Of a stretch of DNA of 64,000 bases, positions 24,787 through 35,849 are shown in pieces. The stretch is from Leucaena leucocephala (taxonomy: Eukaryota > Streptophyta > Magnoliopsida > Fabales > Fabaceae): the NCBI GenBank assembly GCA_037074615.1, contig CM073522.1, positions 23,868,962 to 23,932,961 on the forward strand, read 5' to 3'. Made by a program: the position numbers and the translations under genes. Positions within the stretch are counted from its first letter, which is position 1; the number at the start of each line of letters is the position of its first letter. Under the pieces are notes generated by a model that saw nothing but the letters and a program-made list of their open reading frames with translations, had not been told where the DNA came from and searched no databases.

Positions 24787-25035
24787 CTCCCTCTAATCCT
24801 TAATATAAGAACTTCTTGACTAATTTGGATAGATTAAGTAATAAATCAGTTAATTATTATCAAATACAAACCCTCAAAATGAATATATATTACATATTCA
24901 TTAATCCATCTAAATTAGTAGTTAACTAGCACTTATATTATTTATAATTAACTAATTTATTTAGCTTCTTTAATTTATTAAAATTAGTTGAGTGTCTTTT
25001 ATCATTAATTAATTGTCAATTGCAATTAATTTTAG
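24787..25035. mobile_element. Stowaway-like MITE
   Basis: It begins with TA then CTCCCTCTAATCCTTAATAT and shares GACTAATTTGGATAGATTAA with the copy at 27884. The right end has decayed, so its boundary is approximate. It lies in the probable 5' UTR intron of the anion channel gene. Confidence 0.6.
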
Positions 25036-25593
25036 GATTCTAGAATATCTATCATTGATTCCCAAGGTTATGTTGAGGTCTGTAAATAGCACCTCAACAC
25101 ATGTGATTCCTACGCTTTATGATAAGTTGATTATTGAGTTTCTCCCCCTCTGAATGTTCTACTCTCTCTATTCTTATTTCCCCCTCCCTTCTTGTCCTCT
25201 CCCTTCTCTCTAATCTCTCTACCTCTCTTCCCTCCTCTATTCTCTCTCTTCTCACTTTCCCCTTCCCCACTCTGCATCATCTTGTCGGTAAATTTCTTTT
25301 GGATCCATGTTTAAGTGATATTAATTTGGCCAACATATGATGAACGATGACATTAAATGGATTGAAGGAAATAAATAACAAACAACTATGAAACAAATTT
25401 CAATGATCCAGTGTCCACTTTCTGATTGTAAGTTAACATTCCATAACAGAATCGGTTCACATAATTGAGCAAGCAAATCTATGATGACAAAGAAATATGC
25501 AGATAACACTTCAAGTCCTTGTTCTCACAAACCATATATATATAACTATAATCACTCATCATGACAGGTGCTTTTCAGTTAAATTAACAAATA
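25036..25593. other. Pyrimidine-rich and unassigned sequence
   Basis: A strong CT-rich strand (25,138-25,270, CTCTC/CCTCCC words) is followed by AT-rich DNA. Open frames here are low-complexity artefacts; no gene is seen. The stretch is inside the proposed 5' UTR intron. Confidence 0.4.
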
Positions 25594-25843
25594 CTCCTCA
25601 GGTCCTAAATATAGGACTTAATTATAGCAAGTTAATTTTAATCCTAAATATAAGATTATTTGCTATATTTATCAATTTTTTTATCAAATTGCCCCTATTA
25701 ATACTCCCTCAATAATAATATAGTGAAAGGGAGGAGTGGAGTTGAGGAAGATGATTTGGGTGGTTTAAAAAAAATATGTCATATTAACTAACTTCCTTAA
25801 TCTAATCAAATTAGTTAAATATATCATATATTAAGGATAGGAG
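25594..25843. mobile_element. Stowaway-like MITE (250 bp)
   Basis: TA-flanked ends CTCCTCAGGTCCTAAATATA and, reversed, CTCCTATCCTTAATATATGA. The internal CTCCCTCAATAATAAT word is shared with the copy at 26266-26505. Confidence 0.7.
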
Positions 25844-26265
25844 TAGTAGTTAAAAGGTCATTTTACACTAATGAGAGACAAGTCTTTCAATCTTTTTCAT
25901 GCATTCTCCAGATTAACAGCTCAAACATCAGTAGGAAATTCTTGCCATCCATGGGTAAATGAAGATCCGAAGAGTCAATTGTATAAAAAAGATAAATGAT
26001 CAAGAACTCATAAACCTTATAATTTTGTTATCGAGAGAACTCAGAATGCAGAACCTTGAAAACGAGTTTAGACAATTATACATAAAATTAATGTCCTCTC
26101 GTCTCCCTTCTAGAGCTGATGATCCAAAATCAAACATAAACGCAGACTTAGATCCAAAATGAAAAGCGAATAAACCAATTTAAATTCTGCGTCACGCGAA
26201 AAAAAAAAAAAAGCCTGGAGGGGCCAATGCATGATTTTGAAGTCATATGAATTAAAAAGCTTATA

Positions 26266-26505
26266 CTCCTATGGTCCTTAATATAAGACTTAATTGAAGA
26301 GTTGATCATAGTTCTAAATAAAAGACTTATTTTCTATATTTATCAACTTTTTCCTAAATTACTTTTATTGATATTCCCTCAATAATAATCAAGAGAGGGG
26401 AGAGAGGGATTTAAGGAAAATGATTAAGATATTTTAGAAAAAATATATCATATTAACCAACTTTCTTAATCAAATCAAATTAGTTAAATAAATCTTATAT
26501 TAACT
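26266..26505. mobile_element. Stowaway-like MITE (about 240 bp)
   Basis: It starts CTCCTATGGTCCTTAATATA after TA and is colinear with the MITE at 25594-25843 through GATATTCCCTCAATAATAAT and the AACCAACTTTCTTAATCAAA end. The last bases have drifted. Confidence 0.68.
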
Positions 26506-27438
26506 AAAAAGAAATTTTTACAAACTGTAAAAAGAAAAAAATAATTATCTATAATATTTATCATTTTTCTCCAAACTAAATTATCTAACTTATAAATTTA
26601 TATATAATATATTGTTACAAAGGGTTTAATTTAGAAAGATTGATATAATTAAGTAATTTATCTAACTTTTTAAATTTACTCAAATTAGTTAAGTAACTGT
26701 TAATTAAATTAAGTATATTTAGGTTGATGTACTTTTGCTAATAAAATGGGAATGTTATTGCTAGTTTGGAAATAATTTTTTGTGTCAGCAAGTCGTCGAT
26801 TTCAAACCAATAAAAGTTAGGTCTAACAAGAAGAGGCCGGTAGGCTAGTCCCTTATAATATGAAAAACTAAAATTAGAATCTTTGTTAGGAGAAGTGCCT
26901 ATATTTAGGCCCGACAGTACCTCAAATAAGATTAGTTTCAATTGAAGAATATATTTACTCGGAAAAAAAACAGGTATAAAAATTAAGTCAAAGATGCTAT
27001 GATTTACATGCCTATAAGCTCAGCCTTGCATGCATGCATCATATTATTAGTGTGCGCGCGCGCACAAATTTTCACCATCTATTAAAAACTCTTTGCATCT
27101 ATTCTAAATCAACAACAGGTTTAATAATGATTAATAAAGAGCATCTACTAAGCAATGGATAAAATTTAAATTGCGCTACTAAATTTATATAAACACCAAT
27201 TTAATTTCTAAAAAAGTCCGCAAACACCTCTAACTGTATCATTAACTAAAGAATAACAAAAACTCAGAAAATAAAGGGAAAATGATATAAACATGCAAAG
27301 GAAGCTGTGAAAAGAATTAAATAGCAGTAACATGAGCTTTTACAGGTAGGCATATATATATGTGTGTGTGTGTGTATATATATAGCATCAAATAAAATAT
27401 AAAATAAAAATAGAGAAAATTTAAAGAAAAGTGACTAC
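26506..27438. other. AT-rich intronic sequence with alternating-CG palindrome and microsatellite
   Basis: No gene is seen. Points of note are TGCATGCATGCAT at about 27,028, the 16-bp perfect palindrome TGTGCGCGCGCGCACA at 27051-27066, and a TATATATGTGTGTGTG dinucleotide run at about 27,352-27,383. If the distal 5' UTR exon is right, this is the 3' part of nothing coding but the 5' part of a large leader intron. Confidence 0.45.
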
Positions 27439-27640
27439 CTGGAAAATAATTAATTACTCTATATGGTAAGAAGTGTTGTTTTCTGCTGCTGGAGTTTCTG
27501 CACTCTTGTGCTCTGAAGGAAGGAGACGAGAGAGACAAATTAATTAAGAGGATATGCCTCTTTCTGCCTTGTACAGGGGGGGGGGGGGGAAGGTGGGTTT
27601 GATTATATTATGTAATGTAACTAAGGAGAGGTTCAAATTA
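27439..27640 (-). other. Candidate noncoding first exon (5' UTR) of the anion channel gene
   Basis: The coding exon at 24417-24542 begins 6 bases after an acceptor (TTTCAG before 24548), so a leader exon must exist upstream. On the minus strand this region has a well-formed donor, TTTTCCAG/GTAGTC at 27439/27438, and a TATA box 30-40 bases upstream of the proposed start. It would include a C-run (complement of G at about 27,578-27,588). The link is an inference from splice-site grammar, and the intron would be about 2.9 kb. Confidence 0.35.
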
Positions 27641-27665
27641 AAATGGGTACAACCGAAATAGAAGG

Positions 27666-27675
27666 TTATATATAA
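27666..27675 (-). promoter_or_regulatory. Candidate TATA box of the anion channel gene
   Basis: TTATATATAA, a self-complementary TATA element, sits just upstream of the proposed leader exon on the minus strand. Position and orientation fit, but AT-rich DNA makes chance matches common. Confidence 0.3.
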
Positions 27676-27883
27676 GGGGGAAAAAGTTGATTTCATAACT
27701 AAGAGAGACTTAAAAGGAGAGGACGTGAGAATTTTAAGGAAGCCAGAATCTGTTAAGTTTAATTAACAAATTAAATTAAACTGGTTATTATCTGTCAAGA
27801 CAGTTTTTAAAGAAAATTTTTGGAGTTCAAGTGTTGCACCATCTTAATTATTTTGTAAATTATTCGATTAATTGATGATAATA

Positions 27884-28114
27884 TCCCTCAAGTCCTTAAT
27901 ATAAAAGTTAATTGACTAATTTAGATAGATTAAAGAAGCTAAATAATTCGTTAATTATAACCAAATATAACTTCTCTAGGCGAATTTATATTATATATTC
28001 TTTAATCTACCCAAATTAATCAAATAATTCTTATAATAGTTATAATTATTGATTTATTTAGCTTCTTTAATCTATTTAAATTAGTGAATTAGTTTTTATA
28101 TTAAAAATTGAGAG
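27884..28114. mobile_element. Stowaway-like MITE (about 230 bp)
   Basis: It starts TCCCTCAAGTCCTTAATATA and ends TTTTTATATTAAAAATTGAG before TA. Long inner arms (GACTAATTTAGATAGATTAA against TTAATCTATTTAAATTAGT) make it a near-complete inverted repeat. It is the same subfamily as 24787. Confidence 0.7.
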
Positions 28115-28204
28115 TATTAAACCATCTCATTTTATTCTGTGCAATATATGTTAAGTACAAATAAATATGTTTTTATTTTTTTCTTGTTCTCTTTTAGAAA
28201 AAAG

Positions 28205-28705
28205 ACAGAAAAAGACTTTTTGAAATTTAAAAAGATAAAAAGGGCTTCTGAATTTTAAAAATGACAGATTGGGCAGGAGGCCCAATCTGTCATTTGCTAA
28301 TTCCTGTGCAAAGACCAAATACTATTATGGGAGTTGCAAATATCATTATGGGAGTTGTAAATACCATTGGTAGAGTTGCAAATACCATTATAGGAGTTAC
28401 AAATACTATTGGTAGAGTTGCAAATACCATTGGCAAAGTTACAAATACCATTACAAGAGTTATAAATACTATTAGAGAGTTGCAAAAAGTGCAATTTCGT
28501 TTTTTGCCTCAAATTTACAAAGGACTGTTTGCAACTCTACCAATGGTACTTGTAACTCCCATAATGGTACTTGCAATTCTGTACAGGAATTTGCAAATGA
28601 CAGATTGGGCCTCTTGCCCAATCTATCCTTTTTGAAATTCAGATGCTTTTTTTGTCTTTTTGAATTTCACAAGGTCTTTTATTCTCTTTTTCCTTTTCCT
28701 TTTTT
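28205..28705. repeat. Foldback element with 21-bp tandem array and terminal hairpins
   Basis: The outer arms (28205-28320 and about 28,575-28,700) are inverted copies: AAAAAGA..GGGCTTCTGAATTT on the left, TTGAAATTCAGATGC..TCTTTTT on the right. Each arm holds its own hairpin: ATGACAGATTGGGC/GCCCAATCTGTCAT at 28261-28293 (perfect, 5-base loop) and the matching 28599-28627 with one mismatch. Between them a 21-bp unit (AGAGTTGCAAATACCATTGGT) is repeated about seven times (28,322-28,490), and part of it reappears inverted near 28,527-28,585. An open frame of 124 codons (28261-28635) is a by-product of the 21-bp period. Class is unknown. Confidence 0.72.
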
Positions 28706-30671
28706 GTTCAACCAGATAAATACGTTTTTAGGCCCTGAAAAGGAAGATAAATAGTGAAGATTAAGGGGTCGGCTCGACTAAAATGGGGATCGGCTTGTTA
28801 GCTAAAGCGCACGTGAAATGGTTGGCCCAACAAATGAGGGAACCCGTGAGGCCCATTTAGTAGATGACGCACTCAAATAGGTAGGCTATAAATCAATTTT
28901 TTTTTGTTATAAAAAAATTTAGGTGAGTTTGGCACCAGTCTCCCATCAAAATTAAGGTATAGCCCTAGAGTTCATAGAATTTTTACAGAAAATTTACGAT
29001 ATCGCCTACCAAATGAACCCTCACAATAACAACAGAAATTAAACTCGTATCATTGTGGGATACTAACCCAAGTTAAAAAATACTTACATATATTTTAGGA
29101 GCACCACCTCATATAAACTCTATATAATTAAAATACAATAAATCTACTGATAGCTCACGTCATCTCGTATTTATTTTGAAGAGCCTCTTATTAAGTCATA
29201 AGTAAATTAATTATGTAAAACATGATATTGATTAGGAAAAAGGGTTGATTTTCTTTTATCTACTTTTGTAAATAATGTAAAATAAAATAAAACTAAATCT
29301 TTTTGGGTTTTAGAGTTAACAAAAAAAAAATAGGTCTGCGCTACAAAACATACATTGTTTTACAAGTAAATAAACGAGCTATTACATATTTAAAGAAAAT
29401 TAAATTAAAATTTATACTACCCGTAGCACTTTTGTGAGGAAATGCTATAAGTGAGTAATTTAAAAAAACAAAGTAAATGAGCTGTAGGTCTTGCTTGGGC
29501 AAGCACTATAGCTCTTAAGAATTTTAAAATAATAATAATAATAATAATAAATTAAAATTTAGTTGTACTACTTGCTTAGCCAAGTGTTTCAGCTTCTTTT
29601 TAAATAATAAATAAATAAATATGGCAAAATGTTACATCTTATTTATATTTTTTAAAAGAAAAATAAATTAATTGGGAGTTAACAATCTCACAATAAATAC
29701 GATATAGGATAATAAATTAAATTATAAAAATCTCACAATAAATTCTAATTTAAATTATATATTTAATTTGGTAAAAAACACCTAATTAAAGTAGTCAAAC
29801 TCATCAAGGGCAGATCTGAAATCCAACAGTTTATAGAACCACCTATATTGCATTTAATTCATCGATCTAGAGTTTTAACCCATTTATTATCTCTGTGAAC
29901 GTAAATGAAATTGGTTGCCACTGAAGCTTCTTGAGTTTGCAATTAAACACATAATTCTTGTACATTTTAATTACTTGAGAAGGTTCCTTTGGTTTATTTA
30001 AGAAAGTCCATCAAACATACGTAAGTTCCTCCACTTCCAAAGTTTCCATCCAGAGACACCCCATAATTATGACAACGATATTTCAGAGTTAATGCCCAGT
30101 TCCTCTTTTTAGATTAAAGAAGACCCAATCAAATATGTTCTTTGCAAAGAAATCAGCCTGCTAACGGGATGAACTACTTTCCTCCATAAAACCTTTGCAT
30201 ATATATAGCTACAATCACGGAGAACATGAATTACTATGAGGTCTTATATAAGAGATTTAATTACTTAAAAGTTCTAATGATAACTGAAGAACTAATAATG
30301 ATAAGTTATAGTACAAGAATTAATAAATTTATACTAACTAGCATATTTTAGTAATTAAGTAAATAAGATCTCATAATAATTTCCCCTAATATCTTCCCTA
30401 CCTATGAGAGTCACCAATATTCTAATCCCATAGGCATTGAACGTAATTAAATTGGACCACCAACAAGGGTTAGTTGTGGTAGATGGGCCTAGTCTCTCAC
30501 GATCAATCAAAGTTATTCAAATTATCATTCAAGATGTGGCCACATGTACTTCCTAACAACGCCTCAAATAGTCATCCAAACCATGCTTCAAAAATTAAAT
30601 TGGACCCAAAGACTTAAACACAATATTCTTTTTCAAATGATTTTTTTTCTTATTTTTTTTAGCCAGATTTA
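28706..30671. other. AT-rich intergenic DNA
   Basis: No gene or clear element. It contains (AAT)n microsatellites near 29,528-29,551 and AAAT runs at 29,605-29,622. Confidence 0.4.
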
Positions 30672-31199
30672 GGGCCCGTTTAGATAGAATTTTAGAAAAT
30701 GGCTTATGAAAAAAAAAACTTTTGAACAGTTTTTAGAAAAGAGTTTTTAAAAAAGAGTTTATATAAAAAAAAATAGTTCTGAATATCTAAGTGTTTTGAT
30801 GGTTATTACCAGAAGGATTTTTGTGATTCATAAATTACTATAAAGGGTATAAAAAAAATTATAATCTCTCTCCTCGTGTCTCTCTCATCTCTCTCTCTCT
30901 CATTCTCATCTCTGGCCGGAAGAAGACGGAGGAGGAAAATGATAGTGGAGAAAGAGAGAGAAAAGGGATAAGAGAAGAGAGAGTGTGTAAGAAAAAATAT
31001 GGGTAAAATAGTAATTGGGTAGTCTATAAACTCTTTTACTGTTCTAGAAATTATTCTAATGAGTTTATTGAAAATCATAGTTTGGTCTAAAATGCCTTTT
31101 AGACAAATATGGTTGTTTGTTTAAAAAAAATACAAATCAATATTTGGACCATAAACTTTTTTAAAATCGTGATTTGGAGGTTATCTAAACAAACTCAAA
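30672..31199. mobile_element. MITE, GTTTAGATA-ended family
   Basis: The left end GGGCCCGTTTAGATAGAA and the reversed right end GAGTTTGTTTAGATAACC are imperfect terminal repeats. It contains the family core (GTTATTACCAGAAGGA, then AAATTACTATAAAGGG, then an AGAGAGAG/CTCTCTC tract, then GTAAAATAGTAATTGGGTAG) shared with 38284, 40635, 42195, 53310 and 54650. Confidence 0.62.
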
Positions 31200-32364
31200 C
31201 CAGTTTTTTCTCGTTCATAATAGAGGGAAAAATTAAATGAAATGGATCGGATCTAATGTTCTTTTTTAGGTAAGGTTTTGGGTTTCAATTTGACAATGGT
31301 TAAATATCAACAACTAAATACATATTCTTGTCAAATTATCAATATTGATAGTTGCACATATGATCGTCATGAGAAAAAGGGAAAAAAGAACTGATAGAGG
31401 GGAGATTTTACAAATTTTGTATGATTTAAATCAGTAGAAATACTCCCCATCTACTTTGAGCAAGATTTTTTTAAATTATTTTAAACATAATAGCAATTAA
31501 GTAATTTACTTTTTATGTTGATAAGATATCATATTAAGCAATTACTAGAAAAATAATGTTGATCAGATAAAGAAAAATAATGTTGAACTATTCCACTTTA
31601 ATGTATATTGATTGATATTGATACATTAATTTTTGTGTGATGAATTTACGAAAGATTGACCTAACACCTTTAGAAACTGAAGTGAAACTTCTTTTCTCGA
31701 AAGGAGAAGAGAAAGGAATAACCCATGTTAAGGGCCACAGAAAAAAAAAGGTCAAGTCGTCGTCGCCCCTGGTTTAGAGTAAACAATGGAGCTTGGCCGG
31801 AACCACTAATTTTGTCTTTGTGCACTTACTTTCTGTGGATTTGTTTAAAATTTATTTATTTATTTTTAAATAGGCAGCTTTTGAGTGAGGTCAAAAGAAG
31901 AAATATACTTCCAAGTACCAAAATATTATAAATTTTAGACTAAATGAGCATCATAAGAATTATACTCATTTCGATCCTAATTTTAAGAGCATAGTTTATT
32001 TTTTTGAGTAAATTAATAAAATTAAATAAACTAGTTAATTATAATCAAATCCAACCCCTCAAGATAAATTTATATTATATACTCATAAATCTATATAAAT
32101 TAGTAAACAACTCTTATATTAAATCAATCGATTTTATTAAGTCAATTTATTTTTAATTACGCCTCAATTCTTTCAATTATAATACTCCTAATGAAAATTA
32201 TTTAGCATTTAGCAGTTGTCTAGCAACAAAAAATAATAATAAGTTAATATGGATCCAATTGTATCAACCCTCCACCTCAAATAGGAAGAAATCAAATTGT
32301 CATTAATTATATTCTAGGATTAAGGTATATATCTACTCATAAAATATTACATCCCATAATATTT
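31200..32364. other. AT-rich intergenic DNA with a decayed Stowaway-like MITE
   Basis: At about 31,965-32,190 a TACTCATTTCGATCCTAATTTTAAG start with AATAAATTAGTTAATTATAATC inside resembles the Stowaway-like copies in the anion channel gene. The remainder shows nothing assignable; short frames such as 31725-31931 are chance. Confidence 0.4.
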
Positions 32365-32925
32365 TCTCATGTACAAAACTACATATGAAGTTTTTTAAAT
32401 TATGTAAAAATGCCATATCAATTTAGTCAACTAATATTAACTGTTAGCAAACATGTTAGTAAAAAAAAATAGTACAAAAATATACATGACTTTTCCTAAA
32501 TTGTGTAAAAATGTCATGACTATTAATTCAATTAATATTGACTGTTTGGCAAATAATCTCACATGTGTTGCACAATATTTTCACTCATAACCATTGCGTT
32601 CACAACTGTGAGATCTTCTGCATGACATGATGGGTGCATTGCCTCAGTGTCAAAACTACCATTTCCCTAGGATGTAGAAAAAATACAGAGAGATTTTAGA
32701 AAAAGAGCAAAAAGACATGCAACATGTATGAGGGGTGTTTGCTAAACTATCAATGTTAGTTAATTTACCAGCCATAATATTTTTGCATAATTTTAGAAAC
32801 TTCATGTGTATTTTTTTACAATTTTCTTGATTGACATATTTGCTAATGATTAACGTCGATTGACTTAACGGCTATAATATTTTTATACTATTTAAAAAAT
32901 TTTATATGTACTTTTGTATCCGAAG
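32365..32925. repeat. Inverted repeat with duplicated arms (about 560 bp)
   Basis: The left arm (32,365-32,570) and right arm (32,710-32,925) are inverted copies, for instance ACATATGAAGTTTTTTAAAT against ATTTAAAAAATTTTATATGT. Within each arm the unit AAATTATGTAAAAATG...CAACTAATATTAACTG occurs twice. The loop is about 140 bp. No coding capacity; a non-autonomous DNA element is likely. Confidence 0.6.
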
Positions 32926-33660
32926 AAATATTATCGTGTTTGGTACATTTAGATAATACTTTATGAGTAAATTTACACCTTAAGCATATATTCTAATTTA
33001 AAAACATGTCCAATTTACTAAAATAAAAAATAATAAATTACATATATTTTCTTTAGCTCTAAACAACAATTATTACACAATTCTAATAAATAAATTTGTC
33101 CATTGAAAACAATAACAATCAATAATTCTTAAGATTACCTAACTTAAAATCTATAAAACTTGGATCTAAAACTACAATTTTCTCTTAAATGAGACCAAAG
33201 GTCACGGTGTGATGGGTGTAAAATGGAGGAGCAACTCAAAAAGTAGTAAAAAGGTAATAGTGGCATATTGCGTGTAATCCACAAATCAAAAAGAATTTGA
33301 TTTGAGGCAAAGGCATGTGATGCTGAGGTGGAAAAGGCATTACGTGACATTTTAAAAAAGGTGGCATCGATTCCAATGGAATCTTTAAATATTCCTTTTC
33401 CTTAATAATTGATAATTAATTAATTAATTTTTGGCTCCTAAAGATTCACTTGTGGCTATATTCTTTCTTTTTATGATAAGAGCTCTAGCTGCTCACATGT
33501 TTTTCCTTCTTTCTTTTTTCCCCAGAACTTTCTCTAACACAAGGCAACTCTTATGCTTATTTGAGGGAAGCTCTAAAAAGTTGCACGTTCAAGCCTAATT
33601 CCAAACGCCTCTATCTTTGCTCTTTATGATGAGATTTTCTTTACAAAAGAAAAAGAAAGA
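32926..33660. other. AT-rich intergenic DNA
   Basis: Nothing assignable was seen; a short frame at 33144-33350 (minus) has no family resemblance. Confidence 0.35.
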
Positions 33661-34136
33661 TTTAAATTATTTAAATTTATTTATAATATTTAGTTCTATG
33701 TACTTAAAGATTTTTTCTTATATAAGTTCAATTAGAACATCTATAACTAGATTAAATAAATAAGAGTTCAAAAATAACTTATGATATAAGCCAATTCATA
33801 TGAGAATTAATAAAATTTGTAATGAATATCTACGAGAAAAAATTAGAGTGGCATCTATTATATATAATATGGTTGAAAATTTTTTAAAATAATTTAGACG
33901 CATACAAAAAAGATCATTGGATGCGCTAGTAAAAGGAGTAGATCAAATAATATAAAATCCTCTTAAAATGAGTAAATAAAAACTATAAAAAACACCTTAT
34001 ACAATTATTGAGAAGGACATTTTAGTTTACAATCTATTTAGAGATATGTTAATTGATGGAACGCAATAACGTAATGTGATTTATGTAGTTGACCCCACAT
34101 AGTAAGATAAAGTTTATTGTTGTTGTATTTATAATT
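33661..34136 (+). pseudogene. RTE-type LINE 3' remnant, very decayed
   Basis: The end reads CGCAATAACGTAATGTGATTTATGTAGTTGACCCCACATAGT then TTTATTGTTGTTGTA, matching the last codons (AQWR.. VIHVADP) plus TTG-repeat tail of plant RTE LINEs, as at 54030-54410. Upstream bits (ATTATGGTTGAAA.. around 33,840-33,930) fit the preceding C-terminal region but contain many stops. Confidence 0.55.
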
Positions 34137-34610
34137 TTATAATTTTTAGTGTTATGTTTTTTATTTAATCATTAAATCAGTTTTTCATCAATATAAGGCA
34201 CTCATGGAATAATGGCACGACTCTTGCTTAGGTGCTAGAATGGAGGTTAAGTTCCGTGTATTTCTTTTTGTAATTATTTTTTTATATTATTTTTTTGGAT
34301 CATATTATTATATATTTAGTTTCGGGGTTTGTGATTGCGCCTCCCATCATAGGCATTTTATTTAGGAATTAAACTCAGGACCTAGATATATATAACATAA
34401 TCTTATATTTGATCAACTTTATATTAGTTTTTTTTTATAATTGTAATATTAAAAAAGAAAACATTACCTGCACAATAGCTTTCTATACCAGCTTCTACAT
34501 TTTGCATTTTACTCTTTTCAATATGATATTAATATTCAACTCATTTATATGAAATTTAAATAATTCATATGACTAGAGGATTTAATTTATACTTCTACTC
34601 ATGAGCTTAG
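34137..34610. other. AT-rich intergenic DNA
   Basis: No gene or repeat structure was recognised. Confidence 0.35.
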
Positions 34611-34850
34611 AGTTGTTTGGTACACAGAGATTTAGAGTAGAGAGGAGAGGAGGGGAATATTTTGAGTTAGATTTTATAAAGTTAGAGAAGTGGAGTTATA
34701 AAATTTTAATAAAGAGAATACATAAGATAAAAGAGTAAGAAAAATTAATTAAAAAAATTTAACTCTATTTCTCTAATTTTTTTTAATTCAACTCAGAAAA
34801 AAAATTTCCTCCCTTCTAAATCCTTTATATCAAACCGCCTTTAAGGTTTT
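34611..34850. mobile_element. Probable MITE with purine-rich left and pyrimidine-rich right arms
   Basis: It opens GTTGTTTGGTACACAGAGAT and closes ATATCAAACCGCC, which reversed is GGCGGTTTGATAT, an imperfect terminal repeat. A related copy is seen at about 37,600-37,780 (ATAAAGAGAAGATATAAAAT, AAAATTAATTAAAACATTTT). Confidence 0.45.
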
Positions 34851-35849
34851 ATTTTGTTCAACAAAGGGGAGAGGAGGATAGATTAATTTAAGGGAGGGTA
34901 AGAGAGGTTTGTAAGAACGAGGAGGAGATGGTTCGTATTTGATTCAAAAAGAGAGAGGAGGAAAGTTAATTAAAAGTTGATAAATATGTTATTATTTCTA
35001 TTTGGATTACTTATTTCTTTTTTTATAATATTAATTCATATATGAATTATTATTTCTCATTTTTAAATCTCAAAGACATATTACGTTATTTATATATGAT
35101 AATTTTTTTACAATGATAAGACACATAATGATTTATCAAAGTATTGATGTCTGGACAATACACAATGCTCTTGAAATTATAAAATATAAATTAACAAAAA
35201 ATTAACAAAGTGAATAATGCACCTAACTAGTAAAAAATGATATGGTAGCAGAGAAAGAAAATGGATTTTATTGTTAAGGGTAAAATTATACTATTAGAAA
35301 AATAATATGGGCAACTTAGTCAAGATAAAAATAAATTATTTTCACCCCTCTAAAAAAAACCTTTTTAAAGGTGAGGTGAGGTGAGGAGAGAGTGGAAGGT
35401 TGAGGGAAAGACAAAATTGATACCTTCCTTCCCCTATCCACACACAAAAAAAAAAAAAAATCAACAACTAAACACATTCACCCTCTTCTCCCTTACCTTT
35501 CTTTTCAAAAAAAAACCCCAAAACTAAATAATGCCTAAACTAACCCCTTGTGGCCAACTTAGGTAGTAAGGGTGAGATATGATATGAATAAAGATCTAGA
35601 ATCCAAACCTTCTTAAAAAAAGTTTAATTTATCGAATAATTTTATAAAATTTATATAAATATATTTTGATGTTTGAGATTATATCATTTATTTTTAAAAT
35701 ATACCATTTAGAGAGTATTATTTTAGTCAAACAATACATTTATAAAAATGAGTGACATTTTAGCAAAAGAAGACTAAACGTAGCATATAACTTTTTATGA
35801 AAATTAAACTCAAGTATATTTTAAATATAATTAAAAAATAAGATAAGAT
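34851..35849. other. AT-rich DNA with GGAGAG-rich and CCTCTCC-rich segments
   Basis: Purine-rich 34,866-34,980 and pyrimidine-rich 35,340-35,510 probably represent the arms of another decayed MITE. No gene. Confidence 0.35.

Noticed and set aside
26738..26941. Possible SINE on the minus strand (GGTTTGAAATC resembles a B box)
   Set aside because: No A box at the right distance upstream and no target duplication could be found.
28322..28490. CRISPR-like regularly spaced repeat
   Set aside because: Units are contiguous 21-mers with no unique spacers, in plant DNA; it is a tandem repeat.
28261..28635. A 124-codon frame with a 7-residue repeat (IGRVANT-like)
   Set aside because: It follows from a 21-bp noncoding tandem repeat inside a foldback element. 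It begins and ends in the hairpins, and the opposite strand is also open over the same repeat.
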